Source: Flavobacterium sp. LHD-80
Lineage (GTDB): Bacteria > Bacteroidota > Bacteroidia > Flavobacteriales > Flavobacteriaceae
Assembly: GCF_030929605.1 (NCBI RefSeq)
Contig: NZ_JAVFVS010000001.1
Span: forward strand, 372,001-436,000
Direction: 5' to 3'
DNA length: 64,000 nucleotides
Made by a program: the position numbers and the translations under genes. Of this stretch, positions 23,297-31,190 are shown one piece after another. Numbering within the stretch: position 1 is the stretch's first letter; each line of letters starts with the position of its first letter. The notes beneath the pieces were generated by a model. It saw only the letters and a program-made list of their open reading frames with translations. It searched no databases and was not told the origin of the DNA.

Positions 23297-23818
23297 ATGA
23301 ATACAAAAACCAAAATTTCACTATTGATCCTGATGGGATTTTTAACAATAACTTCATGCGGTAAAAAAGAAACAGCTCCAGCTGAAGAACAAACAGAAAC
23401 ATCTACAGAAGGGGAACCAGCTCCAACAGCTGCGCCAACTGAAGAAAATGTATTAGTTATTGAAGGAAACGATCAAATGCAGTTTAATACAAATGAATTA
23501 AAAGCTGTTGCTGGAAAACCAATCAAACTGACTTTAAAACATGTTGGGAAAATTCCAAAAGAAGCAATGGGGCATAACTTGGTAATTCTTCAAGAAGGAA
23601 CAGATCAAGCTGCTTTTGCTTTGAAAGCCAATGATGCTAAAGCAACAGATTATATTCCAGAATCTGAAAAAGCTTCAATAATTGCTCACACTAAATTAAT
23701 TGGTGGAGGAGAAGAAGATACAATCGAATTTACAATTGATAAAAAAGGATCTTATCCATTTATTTGCTCTTTTCCAGGCCACGTGGCTATGATGAAAGGT
23801 GTGTTAATTGTTGAATAA
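23297..23818 (+). CDS. Azurin-like type 1 copper lipoprotein
   Basis: 173 residues. The signal peptide ends ITSC with Cys21 as the lipid anchor. A low-complexity Glu/Pro/Thr linker (about 24-50) precedes the cupredoxin domain. Copper ligands are visible as H93 (MGHNLV), C157, H162 and M166 (FICSFPGHVAMMKG), with the C-x4-H-x3-M spacing of azurin. It is probably a periplasm-facing or surface electron carrier that supplies the copper nitrite reductase encoded at 27530-28975. It is co-transcribed with the Rrf2 regulator, which would make electron-donor supply respond to the same signal. A terminator follows directly. Confidence 0.92.
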   Translation: MNTKTKISLLILMGFLTITSCGKKETAPAEEQTETSTEGEPAPTAAPTEENVLVIEGNDQMQFNTNELKAVAGKPIKLTLKHVGKIPKEAMGHNLVILQEGTDQAAFALKANDAKATDYIPESEKASIIAHTKLIGGGEEDTIEFTIDKKGSYPFICSFPGHVAMMKGVLIVE

Positions 23819-23824
23819 ATAACA

Positions 23825-23860
23825 AAAACTCCAATTCAAATTTTGGCTTGGAGTTTTTTT
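23825..23860 (+). terminator. Terminator after the azurin gene
   Basis: AACTCCAA at 23827-23834 pairs with TTGGAGTT at 23848-23855, followed by a T tract. It separates the regulator-azurin operon from the RIC gene. Confidence 0.75.
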
Positions 23861-23870
23861 AAAAACCAAT

Positions 23871-23890
23871 AAAAGATAAAATTGTCTTTT
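23871..23890 (+). promoter_or_regulatory. Putative Rrf2/NsrR operator B
   Basis: AAAAGATAAAATTGTCTTTT is palindromic except at one position and lies 52-71 bases before the RIC start codon. It differs from operators A and C by one to three bases. No perfect -7 box follows; TAAACTTTA near 23893 is the closest. Confidence 0.65.
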
Positions 23891-23941
23891 ATTTAAACTT
23901 TAAAAAAAAACATTAAACAAAACATTAAAAAAATAATTATC

Positions 23942-24673
23942 ATGGAAAATTTAAAAAATAAAACAATCGGATCATTCGTTGCTGATGATTTTAGAACAGC
24001 TGCGGTATTTTCTAAATATAAAATTGATTTTTGCTGTAAAGGAAATAGAACAGTTACTGAAGTTTGTGACAAACAAAACATTAATTCAGATGTTTTATTG
24101 GAAAATGTATTGGAAGTTTTACAATCAGAAAACAGTGGCAACATTGATTTTAATTCGTGGCCTTTAGATTTATTGGCAGATTATATTGAAAAAACACATC
24201 ACCGTTACGTAGAAGAAAAAACAAATGTACTTCTTCCGTTTTTAGATAAATTGTGCAAAGTTCACGGAGCAAGTCATCCTGAATTATTCAAAATTAATGA
24301 ATTGTTTATTGGTTGTGCCGGCGAATTATCACAGCATATGAAAAAAGAAGAATTGATTTTATTTCCGTTCGTAAAACGAATGGTAAAAACGAAAGAATCT
24401 GATGGAATTTTGCATCAACCTTCTTTCGGAACAGTTTCAAATCCAATTGCAATGATGATGCATGAACACGATAGCGAGGGAGAGCGTTTTAGAGAAATTG
24501 CTGCATTGACAAATAATTATACACCGCCAGCAGATGCTTGTACAACGTATAAAGTAACTTTTGCAATGCTGAAAGAATTTGAAGAAGATTTGCACAAACA
24601 CATTCATCTTGAAAACAACATTTTATTTCCGAAAGCTGTCCTTTTAGAAAAAGATTTTGCTGAAGTTGAATAA
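23942..24673 (+). CDS. RIC family iron-sulfur cluster repair di-iron protein (YtfE/ScdA)
   Basis: 243 residues, the family length. The N-terminal ScdA_N domain contains the paired cysteines in IDFCCKGNRTV (residues 31-32). The C-terminal hemerythrin-like four-helix bundle holds the di-iron ligands in THHRYVEEK, HMKKEELILFPF, MMHEHDSEGERF and HKHIHLENNILFPK. RIC proteins restore Fe-S clusters damaged by NO or peroxide in the cytosol. The gene has its own operator of the NO-regulon type and terminator, so it is probably a monocistronic member of the Rrf2 regulon. Regulation is inferred; the family assignment is secure. Confidence 0.95.
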   Translation: MENLKNKTIGSFVADDFRTAAVFSKYKIDFCCKGNRTVTEVCDKQNINSDVLLENVLEVLQSENSGNIDFNSWPLDLLADYIEKTHHRYVEEKTNVLLPFLDKLCKVHGASHPELFKINELFIGCAGELSQHMKKEELILFPFVKRMVKTKESDGILHQPSFGTVSNPIAMMMHEHDSEGERFREIAALTNNYTPPADACTTYKVTFAMLKEFEEDLHKHIHLENNILFPKAVLLEKDFAEVE

Positions 24674-24696
24674 AGATTAATTTTATTAGTTCGAAA

Positions 24697-24741
24697 AGCA
24701 CCGATGACCTATCTAAAAATGATAATTATCGGTGTTTTTTT
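24697..24741 (+). terminator. Terminator after the RIC gene
   Basis: CACCGAT at 24699-24705 pairs with ATCGGTG at 24728-24734, followed by seven T residues. Confidence 0.75.
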
Positions 24742-24759
24742 ATTAGAAGAAAAAAATTA

Positions 24760-24824
24760 AACCATATAAGTAATATAAGTTCATTTTAGCAAACCTCATA
24801 ATTTCTTATATTACTTATATGGTT
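24760..24824. repeat. Perfect 20-bp inverted repeat (AACCATATAAGTAATATAAG)
   Basis: AACCATATAAGTAATATAAG at 24760-24779 is exactly complementary to 24805-24824, with a 25-base loop. It lies 30 bases before the ATG at 24856 and fills the space where a promoter would be expected. It may be a mobile REP-like element. Confidence 0.8.
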
Positions 24825-24855
24825 CAATAATTTTATGTGTTTAAAAAGTTGCATT

Positions 24856-26079
24856 ATGAATTCTCAAAAATCATGGATTATTTGCTGTTTTTTTAATTTT
24901 CTGATTACTTGTGTTTTCGGATTATTAATGCGGTTTATGTATTTTTTTCCAATAGACTTTCTAAACTATAATTTTCTACTTCACGCACATTCACATGTGG
25001 CAATGTTAGGCTGGATTTATTTGATTGTTTATACTTTGGTTGTCCATTTTTTTATTCCGAAAGAAAAAAGTCAAAAGCCAATTTACAATCGATTATTCTG
25101 GCTGACTGAGTTTTCGGTTATCGGAATGATGATTGCTTTTCCAATTCAGGGATATGCTTTGTTTTCAATCATTTTTTCAACGATGCATATTTTACTGAGT
25201 TATGTTTTTTGTTGTTTGGTTTGGAAAGATTCTTCTAAAGAAAAATTTCCAGCACAAAGACTTTTACGGGCTTCGATTTTGTTTATGATTTTGTCGACTT
25301 TTGGCGTTTGGTGTTTGGGACCGGCAGTAAGTACATTAGGAAAACAAAGCACTTTTTATCAAATTGCCATTCAATTTTTTCTTCATTTTCAATTTAACGG
25401 ATGGTTTATATTGGCGATTTTAGCTTTGTTTTTAAAACAGTTTCAGAAAAAAATTGATGCGATAAAGTTTAAGAAGTTTTACTATTTAATGATTTTTTCT
25501 ACATTATTAACGAGTGCTTTTCCAGTGCGATGGTTTATAGAGAATGAGGTTTTAAATTATATTAATGGTTTGGGAGTTTTAACTCAATTAGGAGCTTTTA
25601 TTTATTTTTATAAAATGCTAAAACCTCAAATAAATCATTTTAAAAATACTTTAGATCAAGCGACTAAAATAGTTTACGGTTTAGCTTTGTGTTCTTTATT
25701 TTTGAAAGTCGGAATTCAATTATTGACCCTTTTTCCAGATTTAGCCGAAGTTTCACATCAAATCAGGAGTTTCATAATTGGATTTATTCATTTGACAACT
25801 TTAGGAATTATAACAGGTTTTTTGTTTGGGATTTTACTACAGAATAAAATACTTTCTGGAGATTCTAAAATATTAAAAACAGGAGTGAAGTGTTTTGTTT
25901 CAGGATATATTTCTACAGAAATTTTATTGTTTGCTCAAGGCTGGCTTTGCTTTTTTGAAAAAGGAACAATTGCATTTTATTATCAAAGTATTTTTATTTT
26001 CAGTTTGTTTCTGGTTTTGGGATTGTTTTTAATGATGATATCTATTAAAAACAAAAAACAAGAGCCGATTTCTATTTAG
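24856..26079 (+). CDS. 12-TM membrane protein, heme-copper-oxidase-subunit-I-like (uncertain)
   Basis: About 407 residues from the ATG at 24856 (MNSQKSWIICCFFNFLITCV); an ATG 21 bases upstream is also in frame. About twelve hydrophobic segments fill the protein. TM2 begins with HAHSHVAMLGW (three histidines spaced H-x-H-x-x-H near residue 49), which recalls the low-spin heme histidine region of CcoN/NorB-type subunits. I do not see a full set of the six heme-copper histidines. It lies between the NO-repair gene and the nitrite reductase operon, so a role in NO or heme-copper chemistry is plausible but unproven. A perfect inverted repeat precedes it. Confidence 0.7.
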   Translation: MNSQKSWIICCFFNFLITCVFGLLMRFMYFFPIDFLNYNFLLHAHSHVAMLGWIYLIVYTLVVHFFIPKEKSQKPIYNRLFWLTEFSVIGMMIAFPIQGYALFSIIFSTMHILLSYVFCCLVWKDSSKEKFPAQRLLRASILFMILSTFGVWCLGPAVSTLGKQSTFYQIAIQFFLHFQFNGWFILAILALFLKQFQKKIDAIKFKKFYYLMIFSTLLTSAFPVRWFIENEVLNYINGLGVLTQLGAFIYFYKMLKPQINHFKNTLDQATKIVYGLALCSLFLKVGIQLLTLFPDLAEVSHQIRSFIIGFIHLTTLGIITGFLFGILLQNKILSGDSKILKTGVKCFVSGYISTEILLFAQGWLCFFEKGTIAFYYQSIFIFSLFLVLGLFLMMISIKNKKQEPISI

Positions 26080-26098
26080 AATCTACCCTTGTTTTTTT
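26055..26098 (+). terminator. Terminator overlapping the 3' end of the 12-TM gene
   Basis: AAAACAAG at 26055-26062 pairs with CTTGTTTT at 26088-26095. An inner stem around the stop codon (GATTTCTA/TAGAATC) strengthens it, and a T tract follows. Confidence 0.65.
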
Positions 26099-26122
26099 AC
26101 TAATCAACCTATTTAAAATAAT

Positions 26123-26725
26123 CTATAATCTTGCTACTTCCTGATTTATTGTTGCAATTGTTTTTTCATTGTTAACGCCTAAGCCTTCCTGCTGAAAAAT
26201 CAATTCTCCTTCAGCATTAAAAACACTAATGATGTTAGAATGCGAAAAATCCATTGGAGAAATCTGTTTGTAATTGACAGCCAAAACAGCTGCAAATTCG
26301 CGCGTATTTTCTTCAGATGAACGAAGGAAAATCCAAGGATCTTGATTCATTTTGTTTTCAATTGCAAAAGATTTTAATCTTTCCGGAGTGTCTGTTTTTG
26401 GATCGATACTGACCAAAATAAGTTTTGCATGCTGTTTACTTGTTTTATCCAATTTTGATTCAATATCTCGCATATCTGCAACTAATCTTGGACATGCAGC
26501 TTTACAGCTTGTATAAATCATTACCATCACCAAAACATTACCTCGAAGTGATTTTAGCTCAATATCTTTTCCATCCTGAGTTGTCCATTTTGAAGGTAGA
26601 TTGTAAATTGATAAATCACTGAGTTCTTTTTTTGTTTCTGCTTTGCTTTGTTCTTTTATTTCTGTCTTTTTACAGCTGTAAAGCGATAAGGTAAAAGCAA
26701 GAAAAGCAATTGTTGTTTTTTTCAT
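26123..26725 (-). CDS. SCO1/SenC-family copper-binding lipoprotein
   Basis: 200 residues. The lipoprotein signal MKKTTIAFLAFTLSLYSC has Cys18 as anchor. A thioredoxin-like SCO domain follows, with the copper motif YTSCKAACP (C74 and C78, CxxxC) and a third-ligand His in MDFSHSN. SCO proteins deliver copper to CuA or type 1/2 copper sites or act as thiol reductants. It is the last gene of a three-gene minus-strand operon (nirK, FGE-like, SCO; gaps of 17 and 11 bp), so copper loading of the nitrite reductase is the natural inference. It is probably anchored in the membrane facing the periplasm. Confidence 0.92.
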   Translation of the reverse strand: MKKTTIAFLAFTLSLYSCKKTEIKEQSKAETKKELSDLSIYNLPSKWTTQDGKDIELKSLRGNVLVMVMIYTSCKAACPRLVADMRDIESKLDKTSKQHAKLILVSIDPKTDTPERLKSFAIENKMNQDPWIFLRSSEENTREFAAVLAVNYKQISPMDFSHSNIISVFNAEGELIFQQEGLGVNNEKTIATINQEVARL

Positions 26726-26736
26726 CTTAAACTAAT

Positions 26737-27513
26737 TTAGATTTTCGGTTTTGTATTACTGGCGCATCTAAAACCAAGATTTCGGGTTGAATATTGCGCT
26801 TTAAGACTTCCTCTAAACGCATATCGCATAAAAGCGGCATAATCCATTAAGTCGGTTGCATTTACCGATGCGCTTCCGCAAAAAAGGTTTTTATCATTGC
26901 TTTTGTCTTTTCTTGATTCACCTGATAAAAAAATGCTGTTAAAGTCGGCAGTCCATTCCCAGACTAATCCGTGCATGTCATAAACACCCCAATAATTTTT
27001 GAATGTTTTTCCAATTTCATTTTCATACGTTTTCGATTTCTCATACCAGGAAAGAATATAGTTATTGAATTCTTTTTTGGATCTGGCATCAATTTTTTTT
27101 GTGTCGGCCATTGCTACATATTCCCATTCATCCATTGTCGCTAAGCGTTTTCCTTCACATTCGCAATATTTTTTGGCAACAAACCAAGAAACGTTTGTAA
27201 CTGGTGAATTTGGTTTTGCATTTCCAAAATCAAAATCATCTTTCCAATAGGATAAATAACTTTTGTCAGCAAAAATTCCTTTTATTTTTGATTTTTGATA
27301 ATAAGGATTCTTTTTGACAAACTCTAAAAATTGGCTATTTGTCACTGGAAAAATGTCTATGGAAAAAGACTTGACAACTACAGGATTTTTAGAAATAGCC
27401 CCATAAAGAGGGACAAAAGATCCCTCTTTTATGAAAGCCATTCCTTTTTCCTGCGCCTTCATGACACTAAACACAGAGAAAAAGAGAGTTAGAATGAAAA
27501 TGTATTTTTTCAT
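26737..27513 (-). CDS. Secreted formylglycine-generating-enzyme (SUMF1)-like protein in the nirK operon
   Basis: 258 residues with signal peptide MKKYIFILTLFFSVFSVMKAQ. The FGE-sulfatase fold is recognisable from MAFIKEGSFVPLYG, FPVTNSQFLEFVKK, SPVTNVSWFVAKKYCECEGKR, LATMDEWEYVA, YDMHGLVWEWTADF and the final STRNLGFRCA. There is no sulfatase in the operon. In this context the protein may mature or chaperone the copper nitrite reductase or bind an Fe or Cu cofactor; this is inference. It sits 17 bp after nirK and 11 bp before the SCO gene. The catalytic copper-binding cysteine pair of aerobic FGEs is not obvious: only CEC near the middle and one C-terminal Cys are present. Confidence 0.85.
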   Translation of the reverse strand: MKKYIFILTLFFSVFSVMKAQEKGMAFIKEGSFVPLYGAISKNPVVVKSFSIDIFPVTNSQFLEFVKKNPYYQKSKIKGIFADKSYLSYWKDDFDFGNAKPNSPVTNVSWFVAKKYCECEGKRLATMDEWEYVAMADTKKIDARSKKEFNNYILSWYEKSKTYENEIGKTFKNYWGVYDMHGLVWEWTADFNSIFLSGESRKDKSNDKNLFCGSASVNATDLMDYAAFMRYAFRGSLKAQYSTRNLGFRCASNTKPKI

Positions 27514-27529
27514 GCTGATTGTTTGCTGT

Positions 27530-28975
27530 TTATCTTAATGCTTTTACCATTTCTGGAGTGATTTCAGTTTTATTATTTCCCCAGTTGCTGTAAATGTAGG
27601 TCAGTACATTTGCGATTTCGTCATCAGATAAGTTTTGAGCAGGCATAACATTGTTGTATTTTTTTCCGTTCACCGTGACTTCTCCAGTCAAACCATGCAG
27701 AATTGTTTTAATGGCACGTTTAGGATCAGAATTTAAATAATCTGATTTTGCTAAAGGAGGGAAAGTACTCGGAATTCCTTGTCCTTCAGATTGATGACAA
27801 GCGAAGCAAGTGGTTCCAAAAATTTCTTTTCCAATTTTTATTTTTTCTTCAGCAGTGCGTTTTGGAACTGTCGCTTTTGCATTGGCACTTCCTGGCATTT
27901 TCTGAATTGTTCCGCCTTCAGGTAAATAAATACCTTCTTGAATTGTTCCAGAATAGATGCTTTTGTTTTCGTTCCCTTCCACTTTAAGCATTCCTAATGC
28001 ACCTTTGTTAAATGCTCTAAAAATAGAATGATCTACAAGAATAAAAGTTCCCGGAGTTTCGACTTTAAAATCAACAATTGCAGAGCCTCCGGCAGGAATT
28101 AAAGTAGTCTGTACATTATGATTCATAGTACTACCACCTTCAATATGAACATTGTCAAATATTTCACCAATAACGTGGAAAGAAGAAACCAAGTTTGGTC
28201 CGCCGTTTCCAACAAATAAACGAACCGTTTCGCCCACTTTTGCAGTTAATTCATTTCCGTTAGTTAAGGAGCCTACTTTTCCGTTAAATACAACATAATC
28301 TGGAGTTTCTTTAACCGCTTTGTTCATATCGAATGGTTGAAGCCCTTTTGCTCCATATTCGCCTTCAGTATAAAAATCACCCTGCATTACGTAGTATTCT
28401 TTGTCAACAGGAGGAAGTCCGCCTTCTGGTTCTACCAAAATTAATCCGTACATACCATTTGCAATATGCATTCCCACAGGAGCAGTTGCACAATGATACA
28501 CATACAAGCCTGGATTTATAACTTTGAAGCTAAATACTTTTTCATGTCCCGGTGCCACAAGAGACGAAGTTGCCCCTCCGCCTGGACCGGTTACAGCATG
28601 CAAATCAATATTATGTGGTAATTTATTATCGGGATGGTTTTTTAAGTGAAATTCAACTTCATCGCCAACACGTGTTCTAATAAAACTTCCTGGGACAGAA
28701 CCTCCAAATGTCCAATAAGTATATTTTACACCATCAGTCATAGTTCCTTCCTGTTCTTTAATTTCCATGTTTAATTTAAGTTTCATGGCCGGTCTGTTTC
28801 CAATTGGTTTTGGAACGTGAGGCGGAGAAGTCAATTCTGCAGTCATTTCCCCTTTGGTCACAATGTTTTCATAATTAACACTTTCCTCTTTTTTACAGCC
28901 TGTTAATATTACTGCACTAAAAGCCAGACATGCAAACAGCCTCATTTTCATCGAAATGTCTTTTTTGTTTTTCAT
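27530..28975 (-). CDS. nirK: Copper nitrite reductase with C-terminal cytochrome c domain (NirK fusion), lipoprotein
   Basis: 481 residues. The lipoprotein signal ends ILTGC with Cys27. Two cupredoxin domains (about 55-190 and 195-335) carry the type 1 ligands H121, C162, H170 and M175 (YHCATAPVGMHIANGM) and the type 2 ligands H126, H161 and H316 (LVDHS). The catalytic pair is D124 (HNIDLHAV) and H267 (SSFHVIG). The C-terminal domain (about 378-481) is cytochrome c, with heme motif CFACH at 390-394 and likely axial Met444. It reduces nitrite to NO, taking electrons through its own heme and probably the azurin. A lipid anchor is typical of Bacteroidota forms. The operator palindrome lies 42-61 bases upstream, and FGE-like and SCO genes follow. 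Confidence 0.95.
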   Translation of the reverse strand: MKNKKDISMKMRLFACLAFSAVILTGCKKEESVNYENIVTKGEMTAELTSPPHVPKPIGNRPAMKLKLNMEIKEQEGTMTDGVKYTYWTFGGSVPGSFIRTRVGDEVEFHLKNHPDNKLPHNIDLHAVTGPGGGATSSLVAPGHEKVFSFKVINPGLYVYHCATAPVGMHIANGMYGLILVEPEGGLPPVDKEYYVMQGDFYTEGEYGAKGLQPFDMNKAVKETPDYVVFNGKVGSLTNGNELTAKVGETVRLFVGNGGPNLVSSFHVIGEIFDNVHIEGGSTMNHNVQTTLIPAGGSAIVDFKVETPGTFILVDHSIFRAFNKGALGMLKVEGNENKSIYSGTIQEGIYLPEGGTIQKMPGSANAKATVPKRTAEEKIKIGKEIFGTTCFACHQSEGQGIPSTFPPLAKSDYLNSDPKRAIKTILHGLTGEVTVNGKKYNNVMPAQNLSDDEIANVLTYIYSNWGNNKTEITPEMVKALR

Positions 28976-29009
28976 AATTTTTTGGTTTTACTCGGGTTTT
29001 AATTAAGAT

Positions 29010-29017
29010 CAAAAATA
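29010..29017 (-). promoter_or_regulatory. Promoter -7 box TATTTTTG of the nirK operon
   Basis: On the minus strand a perfect TAnnTTTG lies 35 bases before the nirK ATG at 28975 and abuts operator C. Repressor binding at the operator would therefore block this promoter. Confidence 0.6.
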
Positions 29018-29036
29018 AAAGACAGTTTTATCTTTT
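29017..29036 (-). promoter_or_regulatory. Putative Rrf2/NsrR operator C
   Basis: On the minus strand the sequence is AAAAGATAAAACTGTCTTTT, one base different from operator B upstream of the RIC gene. It sits between the -33 and -7 regions of nirK. Confidence 0.68.
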
Positions 29037-29186
29037 ATTATGATAAAAATCATGATTTGAAAATGACTATATGCTTAAATTATAAAGGTTTGGATTCTTA
29101 AGTTAAGATTTGCCTTGTTAAATGTGGTGAGACGAATTATTTTCAATAAAAATAATTGAGGTTCTTCATTTTAAATTAATAATGAT

Positions 29187-29194
29187 TATTTTTG
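29187..29194 (+). promoter_or_regulatory. Promoter -7 box TATTTTTG for the oxoamine synthase gene
   Basis: A perfect TAnnTTTG lies 38 bases before the ATG at 29232. No clear -33 element is seen. Confidence 0.5.
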
Positions 29195-29231
29195 CTCGCT
29201 GATTAAGTTAAAATTATTACTACACTATATT

Positions 29232-30491
29232 ATGGTAAAAGATTTATTCGAGAGAATTCAGGACAATAAAGGACCTTTAGGAAAATGGGCTTCTCAAGCA
29301 GAGGGGTATTATGTTTTCCCAAAGTTAGAGGGTGAGTTGGGTCCTAGAATGACATTTCACGGAAAGAATATTTTAAACTGGAGTTTAAATGATTATTTAG
29401 GTTTAGCTAATCATCCAGAGGTTCGTAAAGCAGATACAGATGCAGCAATTCAGTTTGGAGCAGCTTATCCGATGGGAGCTCGTATGATGTCTGGACACAC
29501 TACGTATCACGAACAATTAGAAAATGAATTGGCTGATTTCGTAATGAAAGAATCTGCTTATTTATTGAATTTTGGTTACCAAGGAATGGTTTCGATCATT
29601 GATGCATTGGTAACAAAAAATGACATCATTGTTTATGATGTTGATTCACATGCTTGTATCATTGATGGTGTTCGTTTGCACATGGGTAAACGTTTTACAT
29701 ACAAACACAATGATCTTGAAAGTATGGAAAAAAACCTGCAGCGTGCCACTAAAATGGCCGAAGAAACAGGCGGAGGTATTTTATTTATTACCGAAGGTGT
29801 TTTTGGAATGCGTGGACAGCAGGGAAAACTAAAAGAAATTGTTGCTATGAAGCAAAAATACAATTTCCGTTTATTAGTTGATGATGCACACGGTTTTGGT
29901 ACACTTGGAAAAACAGGTGCTGGAGCAGGTGAGGAGCAGGGAGTTCAAGCAGATATTGATGTTTATTTCTCTACTTTTGCAAAATCTATGGCTAATATTG
30001 GTGCTTTCGTAGCGGCTGATAAAACGGTAATTGATTATTTAAAATACAACTTGCGTTCTCAAATGTTTGCAAAAGCATTGCCAATGATTCAAACAATTGG
30101 TTCATTGAAACGTTTAGAATTATTGCGTAACTCGTCTTCAATTAAAGATAAACTTTGGGAAAACGTAAATGCATTGCAAAACGGTCTTAAAGAAAAAGGA
30201 TTCAATATTGGAGATACAAATACTTGTATTACACCAGTTTACTTAGAAGGAAGTATTCCTGAGGCAATGGTAATGGTAAACGACTTAAGGGAAAACTACG
30301 GTATTTTCCTTTCTATTGTTGTTTATCCGGTTATCCCGAAAGGAATTATTTTGTTAAGAATGATCCCTACGGCTTCTCATACTCTTGCTGATATTGATGA
30401 AACTTTAACTGCTTTTGAAGCAATTCGCGAGAAATTAGTTAACGGAACTTATAAAGAAATTGCTGAACGCACTACTGTTGACGTTTCGTAA
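29232..30491 (+). CDS. Alpha-oxoamine synthase (serine palmitoyltransferase or cysteate acyltransferase type)
   Basis: 419 residues of the PLP-dependent fold-type I alpha-oxoamine synthase family. Motifs: NWSLNDYLGLANHPEV, GARMMSGHTTYHEQLE, DSHACIIDGVR (stacking His), EGVFGMRG, VDDAHGFGTLGKTG (PLP Asp and His) and the Schiff-base lysine in FSTFAKSMANIGAF (about K251). These enzymes condense an amino acid with an acyl thioester. In Bacteroidota the likely reactions are serine plus palmitoyl-CoA (sphingolipids) or cysteate plus acyl-ACP/CoA (capnine, for sulfonolipids). AKB ligase or BioF activity is less likely without bio or tdh neighbours. The sequence alone does not decide the amino-acid substrate. 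A GNAT-fold gene lies 700 bp downstream. Confidence 0.88.
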   Translation: MVKDLFERIQDNKGPLGKWASQAEGYYVFPKLEGELGPRMTFHGKNILNWSLNDYLGLANHPEVRKADTDAAIQFGAAYPMGARMMSGHTTYHEQLENELADFVMKESAYLLNFGYQGMVSIIDALVTKNDIIVYDVDSHACIIDGVRLHMGKRFTYKHNDLESMEKNLQRATKMAEETGGGILFITEGVFGMRGQQGKLKEIVAMKQKYNFRLLVDDAHGFGTLGKTGAGAGEEQGVQADIDVYFSTFAKSMANIGAFVAADKTVIDYLKYNLRSQMFAKALPMIQTIGSLKRLELLRNSSSIKDKLWENVNALQNGLKEKGFNIGDTNTCITPVYLEGSIPEAMVMVNDLRENYGIFLSIVVYPVIPKGIILLRMIPTASHTLADIDETLTAFEAIREKLVNGTYKEIAERTTVDVS

Positions 30492-30531
30492 TCAATTATA
30501 AAAATAGATTCTCTTAAGTGGGAATTATGTA

Positions 30532-30567
30532 AAAAAATCCATTTGTTCTACGAATGGATTTTTTTTA
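30532..30567 (+). terminator. Terminator after the oxoamine synthase gene
   Basis: AAATCCATT at 30535-30543 pairs with AATGGATTT at 30553-30561, with a T tract following. Confidence 0.78.
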
Positions 30568-30614
30568 TTTGGACTAACTTTATATCATAATCAACAAAAT
30601 AAAAATGACGAATT

Positions 30615-31097
30615 ATGAAAAAAGTACTAGCAATAATGACACTTGTTTTAACAGTTTTTATTTCCTGTAAAAAAGCAACTGAGACTGAACCAGTTCAAAT
30701 CGAGCCAAAAGCACCAAAAGATGCCGAATTAGTAGAACCAGCAGGCGATCAATGTTATGCTTCAAGACAAAATGGAAATATAATTTTAATAAGTTTTAAT
30801 GTGAACTCACATCAGGAAGTTAACGGAAAACTGAGTTATAATTTAACTGGAAAAGATAAAAACGACGGAACTTTAGTGGGGAATATGAAAGGTGATACAT
30901 TAATTGGCGATTATACATTTTTGTCTGAAGGAGTTTCATCTGTAAGAGAAGTGGTCTTCCTGCAAAAAGACGGAGCTTTAATAGAAGGATATGGAGATGT
31001 AGTTTCGACCAATGATAGAGTTACTTTTAAAGATAAGTCAAAATTAAAATTTGACGCAAAAAATACATTAAGTAAAGTAGACTGCAAAGTGGAATAA
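30615..31097 (+). CDS. Lipoprotein of unknown function
   Basis: 160 residues. The lipoprotein signal MKKVLAIMTLVLTVFISC has Cys18 as anchor, followed by a Glu/Pro-rich linker (about 20-45). The mature domain contains QCYASRQNGNIILISFNVNS, GKLSYNLTGKDKNDGTLVGN and GDTLIGDYTFLSEG, a small beta-rich fold found in other Flavobacterium lipoproteins. It has two Cys in the mature part (near 51 and 157) that could form a disulfide. The gene is monocistronic, bracketed by strong terminators on both sides. No function is known. Confidence 0.8.
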   Translation: MKKVLAIMTLVLTVFISCKKATETEPVQIEPKAPKDAELVEPAGDQCYASRQNGNIILISFNVNSHQEVNGKLSYNLTGKDKNDGTLVGNMKGDTLIGDYTFLSEGVSSVREVVFLQKDGALIEGYGDVVSTNDRVTFKDKSKLKFDAKNTLSKVDCKVE

Positions 31098-31113
31098 ATA
31101 TAGATGTAAATTG

Positions 31114-31150
31114 AAAAATCCATTCGTTTGGGGCGAATGGATTTTTTTTT
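31114..31150. terminator. Bidirectional terminator between convergent genes
   Basis: AAATCCATTCG at 31116-31126 pairs with CGAATGGATTT at 31134-31144, followed by a T tract. The stem sequence is almost the same as that of the terminator at 30532. Confidence 0.8.
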
Positions 31151-31190
31151 ATTTAAAACTGAATAGTAAAAACTGTTCACTGAATACTTT

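Noticed and set aside
24856..26079. Calling the 12-TM protein NorB nitric oxide reductase
   Set aside because: Only one histidine cluster resembles heme-copper subunit I; the complete set of heme and metal histidines was not found.
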